Counted from the first letter of the stretch, positions 39,842 to 51,170 are shown. The stretch is DNA of 64,000 bases from an uncultured Flavobacteriaceae bacterium (GCA_913052585.1 CAJXEB010000003.1:1-64000); one strand, 5' to 3'. Numbers and translations are program-made. Notes: generated from the letters alone by a model not told the origin.

Positions 39842-41653
39842 CTAATATGACAATTCTTCTTCGTTATCTTTTAAAGGTATGTGTTGTGGTACAAAATCTT
39901 GCCCAGCAATCACATAATCTGAATCTTCTTTATTCATCTTACTATAATCATAAGGCCAACGATGTACTTCAGGTATTGGACCATCCCAATTACCATGTAT
40001 GTGTTTTAATTCGGTTGTCCACTCTAAAGTATTTGAATTCCAAGGATTTTTTGATCCTATTTTCCCAAAGAACATTGAATGAATAAAATTATATAAGAAC
40101 ACCAATTGTCCAATTGCTGTAAAAAATGTAAAGACAGTTATTACTACATTGATATTTAATAAATCATCGAAATATGGGAAATTTGAAGCGGTATAATACC
40201 TTCTAGGAAGTCCAGCCATACCAATAAAATGCATTGGAAAGAAAACTCCATATGCTCCAATTGCAGTTATCCAAAAGTGAATATATCCTAATTTTTTATT
40301 CAACATTTTACCTTCAAACATTTTTGGAAACCAATGATAAACACCTGCAAACAAACCATAAAGAGCAGAAATTCCCATTACTAGGTGGAAATGAGCTACT
40401 ACAAACATCGTGTCGTGAACATTAATATCAAGTGCACTATCTCCAAGTACTATTCCAGTTAAACCACCACTAATAAAAGTAGAAACGAATCCAATAGAGA
40501 ATAACATTGCTGTATTCATTTTAATGTTACCCTTCCATAAAGTAGTAATCCAGTTGAATGCTTTTACAGCTGAAGGAATTGCAATTAATAATGTTGTAAA
40601 TGTAAATACGGAACCTAAAAATGGATTCATACCCGTAATAAACATATGGTGACCCCAAACTATTGTTGAAAGAAAAGCAATTGCTAAAATTGAAGCAATC
40701 ATTGCTCTATAACCAAAGATAGGTTTACGAGAATTTGTTGCCAAAATCTCAGAAACTAATCCCATTGCTGGAAGTATTACAATATAAACCTCTGGATGCC
40801 CAAGGAACCAAAATAAATGTTCAAATAGTACAGGCGAACCTCCTTGATTATGTAAAACCTCTCCTGCAATATAAATATCTGAAAGGAAAAAAGAAGTACC
40901 AAAACTTCTATCCATTATTAACATTAATGCTGCCGATAGTAATACTGGAAAAGATACAACACCAATGATGGCTGTTACAAAAAATGCCCAAATCGTTAAC
41001 GGAAGTCTAGTCATAGACATTCCTTTAGTTCTTAAATTTATTACTGTTACTATATAGTTTAAAGAACCTAGTAGTGATGATGCAATAAATATAGCCATCG
41101 AAACCAACCAAAGAGTCATTCCTGTACCAGAACCTGGCATCGCTTGTGGCAAGGCACTTAAAGGAGGATAAATAGTCCATCCTGCAGATGCTGGCCCCGC
41201 TTCAACAAATAAGGAAAGTATCATGATTACACTTGACAAAAAGAACAACCAATACGAAACCATATTCAGAAATCCTGATGCCATATCACGGGCACCAATT
41301 TGTAATGGAATTAATAAATTACTAAAAGTACCACTCAATCCAGCGGTTAAAACAAAGAATACCATAATAGTTCCATGAATAGTAACTAATGATAAATACA
41401 CATTAGGATCCATTACACCATTTTCAGCCCATTTGCCTAAAAATATTTCATAAACTGTAAATTGATGATCTGGCCAAGCAAGTTGCAATCTAAAAAGCAA
41501 AGACATGGCGATGCCAATAATTCCCATAAACAAGCCTGTAATTAGGTATTGCTTAGAAATCATTTTATGATCTTGACTAAAGATATATTTGGTTACAAAT
41601 GTCTCTTTATGGTGATGTCCGTGATCATCGTGATCGTGAGCGTGTTCTGACAT
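39842..41653 (-). CDS. Cytochrome c oxidase subunit I
   Basis: LFWFLGHPEVYIVILPAMGLVSEI...VWGHHMFITGM...HDTMFVVAHFHLVMGISALYGLFAGVYHW. Confidence 0.97.
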   Translation of the reverse strand: MSEHAHDHDDHGHHHKETFVTKYIFSQDHKMISKQYLITGLFMGIIGIAMSLLFRLQLAWPDHQFTVYEIFLGKWAENGVMDPNVYLSLVTIHGTIMVFFVLTAGLSGTFSNLLIPLQIGARDMASGFLNMVSYWLFFLSSVIMILSLFVEAGPASAGWTIYPPLSALPQAMPGSGTGMTLWLVSMAIFIASSLLGSLNYIVTVINLRTKGMSMTRLPLTIWAFFVTAIIGVVSFPVLLSAALMLIMDRSFGTSFFLSDIYIAGEVLHNQGGSPVLFEHLFWFLGHPEVYIVILPAMGLVSEILATNSRKPIFGYRAMIASILAIAFLSTIVWGHHMFITGMNPFLGSVFTFTTLLIAIPSAVKAFNWITTLWKGNIKMNTAMLFSIGFVSTFISGGLTGIVLGDSALDINVHDTMFVVAHFHLVMGISALYGLFAGVYHWFPKMFEGKMLNKKLGYIHFWITAIGAYGVFFPMHFIGMAGLPRRYYTASNFPYFDDLLNINVVITVFTFFTAIGQLVFLYNFIHSMFFGKIGSKNPWNSNTLEWTTELKHIHGNWDGPIPEVHRWPYDYSKMNKEDSDYVIAGQDFVPQHIPLKDNEEELSY

Positions 41654-41673
41654 ATTTCTTTAAGCGTTTTTTA

Positions 41674-42735
41674 TTATTTTTTTAAAGTTTCAGCAATAGT
41701 AGCTTGTTCAGCTATCCAAGCATTGTACTCTTCTTCTGTTTCAACAACAATTTTCATTTGCATATTAAAATGATTGCTACCACATATTTTATTACATAGT
41801 AATAGAAAGTCAAAGTCATACATTTCTAATGCTTCTTCCCCCTTAGTAATTAATTCTATGTTTTTTGCTGTTCTAATTTCATTTATATGTTGAACTTTAG
41901 CAATTACTTCCTCTTCTAATCGCATATCTTCAGTAGTAATACGGGGAGTAAATGCAAATTGCGTAATCATTCCAGGAACACAGTTCATTTGCGCTCTAAA
42001 ATGAGGCATAAATGCAGAGTGCAATACATCTTGTGATCTCATTTTAAACAACACTTTTTTACCTATAGGTAAGTGTAATTCATTAACTACTATATCATCT
42101 TGTGCATTTGGATCAGAGACATCAACCCCTAATTGATTTATTCCTTCAATCAATCTAACATTAGCTTCACCCAATGTGTTATCTGTACCTGAATATCTAG
42201 CTCTCCAATCAAATTGGTAGGCATAAAGTTCAACTACAATTGTATCATCATCTTCATCAAAACTCATTATGTCAGACCAAGTAAATAACCCATAAATAAT
42301 CAATGCAGCTAAAACTATAACTGGAATAATTGTCCAAAGGAATTCTAATCTATGATTCTCTGCATAAAAGAGTGCTTTCTTATCCTTTGTTCCACGGTAA
42401 ACAAAAGCAAAATAATGTAACAACCATTGTGTAAATATTCCAACGACGAAAATTACAACCATCGTTATCAACATCAATTGATCGATTTCTACTCCATGTT
42501 CTGATGCAGAAACAGGTAATAAAACATCACCCCATTTCCAAAAACAATATGCTAAAATCCCATATATAACGAAGACAAAGCCTAACATCATATAGCCTTG
42601 TATATTATTATCGTTATCTGACGCTACTTCTGAATCTTCAGATTTAACAGGTTGTGACAATTGAAATACTTTATTTATTTGCCAAACAGCAACTCCAAAA
42701 AGAATGAATACTAAAATTACTAAAAATGCGGTCAT
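41674..42735 (-). CDS. Cytochrome c oxidase subunit II
   Basis: AYQFDWRARYSG...VLHSAFMPHFRAQMNCVPGMITQFAFTP...LLCNKICGSNHFNMQMKIVVE (CuA motif). Confidence 0.96.
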   Translation of the reverse strand: MTAFLVILVFILFGVAVWQINKVFQLSQPVKSEDSEVASDNDNNIQGYMMLGFVFVIYGILAYCFWKWGDVLLPVSASEHGVEIDQLMLITMVVIFVVGIFTQWLLHYFAFVYRGTKDKKALFYAENHRLEFLWTIIPVIVLAALIIYGLFTWSDIMSFDEDDDTIVVELYAYQFDWRARYSGTDNTLGEANVRLIEGINQLGVDVSDPNAQDDIVVNELHLPIGKKVLFKMRSQDVLHSAFMPHFRAQMNCVPGMITQFAFTPRITTEDMRLEEEVIAKVQHINEIRTAKNIELITKGEEALEMYDFDFLLLCNKICGSNHFNMQMKIVVETEEEYNAWIAEQATIAETLKK

Positions 42736-42758
42736 CGTTTTCTATTCAACAAATTTAA

Positions 42759-44099
42759 TTAATAATGAAAATTTTTACTTTCCTTTAAAAAAGGATTTCC
42801 TTTAGCTAATAATGGTGCTTTCGTTAATGCTGTAAATACAACATAGATAAATAGCCCTAAGAAAAATACTACTGAACTTAATTCAGGAATACCAAAATAC
42901 CAAGATGTTCCAACAGTAGCTGGCATAACCATTACAAATAAGTCGACATAATGTCCTGCAAGAATTACAATACCTGCTAAAACAACAAACCAATTTACTC
43001 TTTTATAATCGCTATTCATTAGAACTAAAATCGGAAAAATGAAATTCATAACTACCATACCAAAGAATGGTAATTTAAAGTCTTCGATTCTAGTAACAAA
43101 ATAAGTTACTTCCTCAGGAATATTAGCATACCAGATTAACATAAATTGTGAAAACCATAAATAAGTCCAGAAAATACTAAATCCAAACATATATTTAGCT
43201 AAATCATGAATATGGCTATCATTCACATATTCTAAGTATCCTTGCGATTTTAAAACCATAGTTACTAAAGCTATCGTAGTAATTGCACAAACAATCATTC
43301 CTGCAAATACATACCATCCATACAAGGTACTAAACCAATGCGGATCAAAACTCATTAACCAGTCCCAAGACATGATAGACTCTGTATAAATAAAGAATAC
43401 TAAAAATCCTGCTGAAATTTTAAAACTTTTCTTAAACCATTTCCCATCGGTAGCATCATCTTGTTTCCTTGAGTACTTAAGAGAAATTTGACGGTAAGCA
43501 ATCCAACCTCCTAAAAAGATCATTGCTCTTATCATAACACCCCAACCATTTAACCATCCTGCTTTACCTTGTAATAATTTATCGTGAGCCATAACTTCTG
43601 GGTCTGCCCAAACAAATAAATGATTAAAATGGAATGCGGAAAGACCTATAAGAATTAACATGATAATTCCTCCAGGTATTAAATAAGCGGTAATTCCTTC
43701 CATAACTCTAAATAATACTGGAGACCAACCAGCTTGAGACGCTATTTGAATAGCATAAAAAGCCAATACCCCTAATGATATCATAAAGAACAAGAAACAT
43801 GCAATATATAAAGAAGACCAAGGTCTATTTTGTAATTGATGTAAAACGTGCTCTAAATGAGCTTCTTCATCATCGTGTGCTGTTTCACCCTGAGCTTCTG
43901 TATGATTATCTTTTACAGCATCATGACCATCATTATGTGTAGCTTTTACACTATGACCATCGTCGTGACTAGATGCCATCATTTCTTTAACTTCAGCAGT
44001 ATTACTTGGAGTTGAAATAAAACCAGTAACGATTCCTAAGGCACCTATAACCATAAGAACGATTGCAAAAAGTTTTAATTTACTTGGTAGCGTATACAT
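42759..44099 (-). CDS. Alternative complex III quinol:cytochrome c oxidoreductase membrane subunit ActF-like
   Basis: Multi-TM, position in act operon, VLFRVMEGITAYLIPGGIIMLILIGLSAFHFNHLFVWADPEVM. Confidence 0.88.
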   Translation of the reverse strand: MYTLPSKLKLFAIVLMVIGALGIVTGFISTPSNTAEVKEMMASSHDDGHSVKATHNDGHDAVKDNHTEAQGETAHDDEEAHLEHVLHQLQNRPWSSLYIACFLFFMISLGVLAFYAIQIASQAGWSPVLFRVMEGITAYLIPGGIIMLILIGLSAFHFNHLFVWADPEVMAHDKLLQGKAGWLNGWGVMIRAMIFLGGWIAYRQISLKYSRKQDDATDGKWFKKSFKISAGFLVFFIYTESIMSWDWLMSFDPHWFSTLYGWYVFAGMIVCAITTIALVTMVLKSQGYLEYVNDSHIHDLAKYMFGFSIFWTYLWFSQFMLIWYANIPEEVTYFVTRIEDFKLPFFGMVVMNFIFPILVLMNSDYKRVNWFVVLAGIVILAGHYVDLFVMVMPATVGTSWYFGIPELSSVVFFLGLFIYVVFTALTKAPLLAKGNPFLKESKNFHY

Positions 44100-44127
44100 A
44101 TCTTTTGCTATTCTCTTTATTCTTTAA

Positions 44128-44787
44128 TTAATGTGCTTCGTTTGAAGCATTTTCTTGTTCTGAAATAGTATCTCCTGAATTTTTTTGAGTAGAAGACCAT
44201 AAAGGATTTCCATTCAAAGTAGATTTTAAATCTAAAACGTGCATTGCTATTTGCCATCGATCTTCTTCACTTGTTTGTGAAGCGTAAGATCCCATTGAAT
44301 TTAAACCATACATCATTACATGATAGATATTTCCTTCAGTAATATTCCTACCCTTATCAGAAAAGCTTGGGATACCAAGAAACTTCTCTCTTTTAACAAG
44401 AATCCCTTGACCGTCTCCTTTATCACCATGACAAACTGAACAAAATATTCTATACAATTCTTTTCCTTTAGTTAGGTTTTCTTCAGAAACTTTTGATGGA
44501 TTTTTTAAGTCTGAGGTAGCAGATGCTTTGCCTTCAATAGTATTTTCATATCCATAAGGCATCCATCCTCTTGGAATTGTTGCTTCAACTGGCAATAAAT
44601 CAGCTTGTCCGTTAGGAAGTATTTCGTGTTCTGAGTCTGTTTCTAGTGCCAAAGAAGTATACATATTTGGCATATATCTATAATTTGGCTTTTTACTATC
44701 AAAACAAGATGTTATACTCATTGCAATAATAATAACAACTGCTATATTTATACTATTTTTCATATTAATGATCTTCATCCTTATCAA
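44128..44787 (-). CDS. Alternative complex III mono-heme cytochrome c lipoprotein ActE-like
   Basis: Lipobox AMSITSCF; LYRIFCSVCHGDKGDGQGI heme c motif; PRGWMPYGYENT. Confidence 0.92.
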   Translation of the reverse strand: MIRMKIINMKNSINIAVVIIIAMSITSCFDSKKPNYRYMPNMYTSLALETDSEHEILPNGQADLLPVEATIPRGWMPYGYENTIEGKASATSDLKNPSKVSEENLTKGKELYRIFCSVCHGDKGDGQGILVKREKFLGIPSFSDKGRNITEGNIYHVMMYGLNSMGSYASQTSEEDRWQIAMHVLDLKSTLNGNPLWSSTQKNSGDTISEQENASNEAH

Positions 44788-45298
44788 TTAATTTAACTTC
44801 AACAGCTCCAGTACTTTTCATAAATTCAGAAACTATTTCTGGATCTTTACTAGCATCTACTTCCATTAAAAAATGGTCATCGGTAGTACGCACATCAGGA
44901 TTTTCAGCTTTTTTGAAAGGCCATAATCTACTTCTCATATAAAAAGTAATTACCATTAAATGGGCAGCAAAAAATACCGTTAGCTCAAACATTACTGGTA
45001 CAAATGCTGGCATATTTTCAATATAACTAAAACTTGGCTTACCTCCAATATCTTGAGGCCAGTCTTGAATCATAATATAATTCATCATTACAATAGAAAC
45101 TGTTAACCCAATTAGACCATATATAAAAGATGTAATTGCTATACGAGTATCTGCAAGTCCCATCGCTTTTTCAAGTCCGTGAACTGGAAAAGGAGTATAA
45201 ATTTCCTCTATATGATAACGCTGCTCACGTACCTTTTTTACGGCTTGCAATAAGATATCATCATCTGTATATAAAGCGTGAATAACTTTAGATGCCAT
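44765..45298 (-). CDS. DUF3341 family ActD-like subunit
   Basis: ALYTDDDILLQAVKKVREQRYHIEEIYTPFPVHGLEKAMGLADTRIAI. Confidence 0.94.
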   Translation of the reverse strand: MASKVIHALYTDDDILLQAVKKVREQRYHIEEIYTPFPVHGLEKAMGLADTRIAITSFIYGLIGLTVSIVMMNYIMIQDWPQDIGGKPSFSYIENMPAFVPVMFELTVFFAAHLMVITFYMRSRLWPFKKAENPDVRTTDDHFLMEVDASKDPEIVSEFMKSTGAVEVKLIDKDEDH

Positions 45299-45300
45299 AA

Positions 45301-46746
45301 TTATTTGTTTTTATTTTTAGTTGAAAATTCTACTTCTTCACCATAGTGTTTTGCATCATCTCCATGATCTTCTCTTAATTTTTTATAATTTGCTCCAGAT
45401 GATTTCAAAATAGATTTCACCTCTGCTTGTGCAATCACTGGGAAATTTCTAGCATATAATAAAAATAATACAAAGAAGAAACCTATGGTTCCTATAAATA
45501 TTCCAATATCTACAAAAGTTGGAGAGAACATTGTCCAAGAAGAAGGAAGGTAATCTCTATGTAATGATGTTACAATAATTACAAAACGTTCAAACCACAT
45601 TCCAATATTTACCACTATTGAAATAATAAACGAGAACAAAATACTTCTTCTAAGTTTTGGGAACCACATAAATTGTGGTGAGAACACATTACAAGTCATC
45701 ATCGCCCAATAAGCCCACCAGTAAGGTCCGGTTGCCCTATTTAAGAAAGCATACTGTTCATATTCAACTCCAGAGTACCATGCTATAAATAACTCGGTAA
45801 TATATGCGACACCAACTATAGAACCCGTAATCATAATTACAATGTTCATTAATTCTATATGTTGAACTGTAATATAGTCTTCTAAACTTGACACCTTACG
45901 CATTATAATTAATAACGTATTTACCATTGCAAATCCTGAAAATACAGCTCCAGCAACAAAATAAGGGGGGAATATAGTCGTATGCCATCCTGGTATTACT
46001 GATGTAGCAAAATCAAAGGATACAATCGTGTGTACTGAAAGTACTAATGGTGTAGCTAAACCAGCTAAAACTAATGAAACTTCTTCAAATCGTTGCCAGT
46101 CTTTTGCACGCCCACTCCATCCAAAAGAAAGAATACCGTATATTTTTTTATTAAAAGGTGTTACCGCTCTGTCTCTAATCATCGCGAAATCAGGCAATAA
46201 ACCAGTCCACCAGAAAACTAATGAAACTGATAAATAAGTAGATATTGCAAATACATCCCAAAGTAATGGCGAATTAAAATTAACCCATAATGACCCGAAT
46301 TGATTAGGAATTGGAACTACCCAATACGCTAACCAAGGACGACCCATGTGTATAATTGGGAACAATCCCGCTTGAATTACAGAGAAAATAGTCATTGCCT
46401 CTGCTGAACGGTTAATACCCATTCTCCATTTTTGACGGAATAATAATAATACTGCAGAAATTAATGTTCCTGCGTGACCAATACCTACCCACCAAACAAA
46501 GTTGGTAATATCCCAGGCCCAGCCGACAGTTTTATTTAATCCCCAAGTACCAATTCCCGTAGAAACGGTATATACAATACATCCAATACCCCATGAAAAT
46601 GCGGCTAAGGCAATTGAAAAAACAATCCACCAAGATTTATTGGCTTTTCCTTCAACAGGTGCAGCAACATCTAACGTGATATCGTGATAAGATTTATTTC
46701 CTGTAACTAAGGGTTTTCTAATAGGAGCTTCGTAATGCGACGCCAT
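45301..46746 (-). CDS. NrfD/PsrC-type membrane subunit ActC-like
   Basis: FVWWVGIGHAGTLISAVLLLFRQKWRMGINRSAEAMTIFSVIQAGLFPIIHMGRPWLAYW. Confidence 0.95.
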   Translation of the reverse strand: MASHYEAPIRKPLVTGNKSYHDITLDVAAPVEGKANKSWWIVFSIALAAFSWGIGCIVYTVSTGIGTWGLNKTVGWAWDITNFVWWVGIGHAGTLISAVLLLFRQKWRMGINRSAEAMTIFSVIQAGLFPIIHMGRPWLAYWVVPIPNQFGSLWVNFNSPLLWDVFAISTYLSVSLVFWWTGLLPDFAMIRDRAVTPFNKKIYGILSFGWSGRAKDWQRFEEVSLVLAGLATPLVLSVHTIVSFDFATSVIPGWHTTIFPPYFVAGAVFSGFAMVNTLLIIMRKVSSLEDYITVQHIELMNIVIMITGSIVGVAYITELFIAWYSGVEYEQYAFLNRATGPYWWAYWAMMTCNVFSPQFMWFPKLRRSILFSFIISIVVNIGMWFERFVIIVTSLHRDYLPSSWTMFSPTFVDIGIFIGTIGFFFVLFLLYARNFPVIAQAEVKSILKSSGANYKKLREDHGDDAKHYGEEVEFSTKNKNK

Positions 46747-46772
46747 ATCTTTTTTGCTATTTCTTAGTATTA

Positions 46773-49700
46773 TTAAACTTCTTCAGAATTTCTCACTTTT
46801 ACATGATAAAGTACATTAGGTTTTGTTCCTACTGCTTCTAACAAGTGATACATTCTTTTATCTTTACTTAATTTACTTACTTCACTTTCGTGATCGTTAA
46901 CATCTCCAAAAACCATTGCTCCAGACTCACAAGCTGCGGAACAAGCAGTTTTAAATTCACCATCTTTAATTGCTCTACCATCTCTCTTAGCATCTAGTAT
47001 TGTTTTCTGTGTCATTTGAATACACATAGAACATTTTTCCATCACACCTCGAGAACGGACAACAACATCAGGATTAAGAACCATTCTTCCTAAATCGTTA
47101 TTCATATGGTAATTAAATTCTTCATTTTCAGAATATAAGAACCAATTAAAACGACGAACTTTATAAGGACAGTTATTAGCACAATAACGAGTACCAACAC
47201 AACGGTTATAAGCCATTTGATTTTGACCTTGACGACCATGTGATGTTGCAGCTACTGGACAAACAGTTTCACAAGGTGCGTGATTACAATGCTGACACAT
47301 TACAGGTTGAAAAGCTACCTGCGGACTAGCCGAAGCATCTTCCATTGAAATTAAAGTGCTTTTTACTCCAGTTTCACCAAACAATCCGTTTGCAACATCT
47401 TTTTTCTCTAAATCCTCTACAAAAGTTTCTTCACTTGAATAATAACGATCAATACGCAACCAGTGCATATCGCGACTCTTACGCACTTCTTGTTTTCCAA
47501 CAACAGGTACATTATTTTCCGCGTGGCAAGCGATTACACAAGCACCACAACCCGTACAAGAATTAAGATCTATTGATAGGTTAAAGTGATGTCCCACAGA
47601 TCTATCAAATGATGTCCATAAATCAGCATCTGGATCATCAACTGAAATCTCCTTATGATCTTTTGACACCATCGTTCCCGGATTCCATTCTTTCGAATCC
47701 TTTGTATTAAATATTTCTAATGAAGTCTCACGAATAATATCTCTACCCATCATGGTATTGTGCAATTGCACACAAGCAAATTCGTGTTCTCCAGAAACTT
47801 TTTCTATTGTTACATTTTGTACAGATGAAAAGTTGTTATAAACCGCATAAGCATTTACACCTGTTTGCATCTCTTTTTGAATAGATGCTGTTTTACCATA
47901 TCCTAATGCTAATCCAACAGAACCTTTTGCTTGTCCAGGCTGAATTAATACCGGTACTTTTTCAATAACAACACCACCTACTGTTACATTTACATAGCTA
48001 CCATTTAAACCTCCATTAGCGACATTATTATTTACAAGTTCCATTTCAGAAGCATCTACAGCAGAAACGGTTAAGTAGTTATCCCACGAAGCTCTCGTTA
48101 TTGGATCAGGCATCTCTTGTAACCAGGGGTTATTGGATTGCTGTCCGTCACCCATAGATGTTTTAGTATACAAAGTAAGCTCCAATCCTCCTTCTTGAAG
48201 AGCTGAAGACATTGCTCCGTGAGAAGTATTAGATTCTACACCAACACTTGCTAGCATTTCTTCATTTTCTACTTCAACATCACTTACAAGAACACCATCA
48301 TGCAAAGCTTGATTCCAACTAGAAACTCCTAAAATAGAGTTAGTCCAGGTCTCTCTAATATAATCGTAATATTTAGTTGTGTTACCTGTTAATTTTAATA
48401 AACAATCTTGAAATTGCCTAGTATCAAATAAGGGACGAATAGTTGGTTGCATTAAACCAAAAGAACCCTTTTTCATTTGTGTATCCCCCCAAGATTCTAA
48501 ATAATGTGGAGTTGCAGCAACTAATTGAGATAAAGAAGCGGTAGCATCTTCTTTAAAAGAAAAGGAAACCGATAAATCTAAATTAGAATAAGCTTCAGTA
48601 AATACTTTATTATTTGGGAAAGAGTATACAGGATCAACTCCTACAGAAATCAATCCTTTTATAGATCCAGAAACAACTCCATTTAAAACACTTACTACTT
48701 CTGCAGCGTTTCCTTTACGGATCATTTTTGGCTTTTTGGTATCCATTATAACACTTCCAACACCTTCATTATATGAAAGCACTTTAGATTGAGCAGTAAT
48801 ATCTGGCAATCCTGTTAAAACGACACCTTTATTACCCGCTTTTTGTAATGCAGCTTTTGCTTTTGAGACAGCAATAGCAATAGACTCTGGTAATCCAGTA
48901 GTACTACCACCAGTCAACGCATTTAAAACTTGTTGTTGTTGTGATGGAGTTACCGGCACACGTTTATCTGAATTTGCTCCAGAAAGGGACATATTAGCTT
49001 CAAATTGGAAATGCTGAGACATCTTCCCTTTACTTGGAGTACGTCCTTTTGCATAAGAAACATCAAAACCTCCTCCTTGCCAATCACCTAAGAAATCAGC
49101 ACCAACAGAAACAATTACTTCAGCTTCAGAAAAATCGTAATCGGCTAAAGCTCTAACACCATATTTATTTTGAAAAGCATCTAATGCTTCCGAAGAAGAT
49201 ACTGTGTCATATATTACATGACGCACATTAGAATACTTTGTAGTAAATTCTTTAATCAATCTCGATGTAGATGGACTTGCAAATGTCTGAGTTAACAAGA
49301 CTACTTCTTGTCCATTTAATGCATTTAACTTTTCTTCTAATGTTGAATCAAAATTTTCCCAGGTTGAAACTTCTCCACCAACTTTAGGAGATTGCAATCT
49401 ATTAACATCATATAAAGATAACACAGAAGCATGCACACGTGCATTTACACTTCCGACACTATCTGACACACGATTTCGCTCAATTTTAATTGGTCGACCT
49501 TCTCTAGTTTTCACTAAAACATTAGCAAAATCGAAACCATCAGCAATAGTTGACGCGTAATAATTAGCAACTCCAGAAACAATTTCGTCTGGCATTACAA
49601 CATAAGGAATCGATTTTATTATAGGTCCTTCACAGGCAGCTAACGAGGCAGCTGCTGTAGTAAAACCTACATATTTTAAGAAATCTCTACGAGATGTCGA

Positions 49701-49844
49701 AGAAGATTCAAGGGTTTCTTTATCCCCTAAAAATTTATCAACTGGTATTTCCTCAACAAATTCATTCTGCTGTAGCGCCTTAACAATAGAGCTATCTTCG
49801 TTTAGCTCTTCAACACTTTTCCAGTATTTCTTGTTTGATGACAT
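46773..49844 (-). CDS. TAT-variant-translocated molybdopterin oxidoreductase/Fe-S protein ActB-like
   Basis: SRRDFLKYVGFTTAAASLAACEG internal Tat-like motif; C-terminal ferredoxin clusters CTGCGACVIACHAENNVP, CQHCNHAPCETVCPVAAT, CANNCPYKVRRFNWF. Confidence 0.95.
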   Translation of the reverse strand: MSSNKKYWKSVEELNEDSSIVKALQQNEFVEEIPVDKFLGDKETLESSSTSRRDFLKYVGFTTAAASLAACEGPIIKSIPYVVMPDEIVSGVANYYASTIADGFDFANVLVKTREGRPIKIERNRVSDSVGSVNARVHASVLSLYDVNRLQSPKVGGEVSTWENFDSTLEEKLNALNGQEVVLLTQTFASPSTSRLIKEFTTKYSNVRHVIYDTVSSSEALDAFQNKYGVRALADYDFSEAEVIVSVGADFLGDWQGGGFDVSYAKGRTPSKGKMSQHFQFEANMSLSGANSDKRVPVTPSQQQQVLNALTGGSTTGLPESIAIAVSKAKAALQKAGNKGVVLTGLPDITAQSKVLSYNEGVGSVIMDTKKPKMIRKGNAAEVVSVLNGVVSGSIKGLISVGVDPVYSFPNNKVFTEAYSNLDLSVSFSFKEDATASLSQLVAATPHYLESWGDTQMKKGSFGLMQPTIRPLFDTRQFQDCLLKLTGNTTKYYDYIRETWTNSILGVSSWNQALHDGVLVSDVEVENEEMLASVGVESNTSHGAMSSALQEGGLELTLYTKTSMGDGQQSNNPWLQEMPDPITRASWDNYLTVSAVDASEMELVNNNVANGGLNGSYVNVTVGGVVIEKVPVLIQPGQAKGSVGLALGYGKTASIQKEMQTGVNAYAVYNNFSSVQNVTIEKVSGEHEFACVQLHNTMMGRDIIRETSLEIFNTKDSKEWNPGTMVSKDHKEISVDDPDADLWTSFDRSVGHHFNLSIDLNSCTGCGACVIACHAENNVPVVGKQEVRKSRDMHWLRIDRYYSSEETFVEDLEKKDVANGLFGETGVKSTLISMEDASASPQVAFQPVMCQHCNHAPCETVCPVAATSHGRQGQNQMAYNRCVGTRYCANNCPYKVRRFNWFLYSENEEFNYHMNNDLGRMVLNPDVVVRSRGVMEKCSMCIQMTQKTILDAKRDGRAIKDGEFKTACSAACESGAMVFGDVNDHESEVSKLSKDKRMYHLLEAVGTKPNVLYHVKVRNSEEV

Positions 49845-49898
49845 TTATATAGTTAATTTAATGATTGAACCAATATTGATTCCATCGTTTAATTTTTA

Positions 49899-51170
49899 TT
49901 AATAGTGGCACTTACCACATTCTAAACCTCCTAATTCCGCAGCAGTTAATTTCTGTACATCATATTTTTTAGAAAGCTCTTTGTGTATATCTTCGTAATA
50001 TTTGTTACTTTTCAAATCAACGTTAGTTTCTCTATGACAATCTATACACCACCCCATTGTTAGCGGCGAATATTGTTCCATAATCTCCATTTCTTCAACT
50101 GGACCATGACATTTTTGACAATCTACACCAGCAACTGTTACGTGTTGTGAATGATTAAAGTATACGAAATCTGGTAAGTTATGTATACGAACCCATTTCA
50201 CTGGTTTTTCTATACCTGTATAACTTTGATCTGCATCATCCCATCCTACAGCATCGTATAATTTGGCGATTTCTCCGTTATAAAATTCTTTTGTATAACC
50301 TTTAGCTAAATCTTCTTCACCGTTATATTCCGAAATGTTTTTATGACAATTCATACACACATTCAATGAAGGGATACCAGAATGCTTACTTTTTCTGGCT
50401 GAAGAATGACAGTAATTACAATCTATTTGATTTGCACCAGCATGTATTTTATGAGAATAATGAATTGGCTGAACTGGAGCATAACCTTGATCAATACCTA
50501 TCTGCATAAAAAATCCATACATAAAATAGGCAGACACCAATAATAACATTATTGCCGAAACCAACATTAAAAATTGATTCTGAACAAAAGATTTCCATAA
50601 AGGCTTCCTAGATTTCGATTCTACTTCAACACTATCAACTTGAGATAGTTTAGTTAATGATTTTGTTACTAAGTAAAACATTACTATTAATAGCAAAAAC
50701 ACTAAAACAAAACCTACTAAAACCATATTTTGAAAAGTGCCATCATCTTCATTAGAAACTGCTACAGTTACTTTAGATACTTTTGGCTCAGGCTTTGGTA
50801 AACTAGTATATGCTAGAATATTATCAATATCTCCATTTGACAATCCAGGAAAAGATGTCATTACAGAATTATTATATTCTGCAAATAAAGCTACTGCTTT
50901 AGAATCACCGGATCTAATTAACCCTTGACTATTACTAATCCATTTATAAAGCCAATCTCTGTCGTACTTGTTAGCTACATTTCTCAATGCAGGTCCAACT
51001 CCTTTTTTATCTAGTTTATGACAAGCGGCACAATTTGCTTTATACAAAGCCTCTCCAACAACAGCATCACCATTTTCTTGGGATATAACGGTAGTTGAAA
51101 ATGACAGCAATAAAGCTAGCAATAGAAGTGGCAGTTGTGATGATAAATTTCGGTAATTCACCTTTTTCAT
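49899..51170 (-). CDS. Multiheme cytochrome c ActA-like
   Basis: Six CxxCH motifs (CAACH, CNYCH, CMNCH, CQKCH, CIDCH, CGKCH); N-terminal mono-heme domain then TM and cytochrome c3-like part. Confidence 0.94.
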   Translation of the reverse strand: MKKVNYRNLSSQLPLLLLALLLSFSTTVISQENGDAVVGEALYKANCAACHKLDKKGVGPALRNVANKYDRDWLYKWISNSQGLIRSGDSKAVALFAEYNNSVMTSFPGLSNGDIDNILAYTSLPKPEPKVSKVTVAVSNEDDGTFQNMVLVGFVLVFLLLIVMFYLVTKSLTKLSQVDSVEVESKSRKPLWKSFVQNQFLMLVSAIMLLLVSAYFMYGFFMQIGIDQGYAPVQPIHYSHKIHAGANQIDCNYCHSSARKSKHSGIPSLNVCMNCHKNISEYNGEEDLAKGYTKEFYNGEIAKLYDAVGWDDADQSYTGIEKPVKWVRIHNLPDFVYFNHSQHVTVAGVDCQKCHGPVEEMEIMEQYSPLTMGWCIDCHRETNVDLKSNKYYEDIHKELSKKYDVQKLTAAELGGLECGKCHY

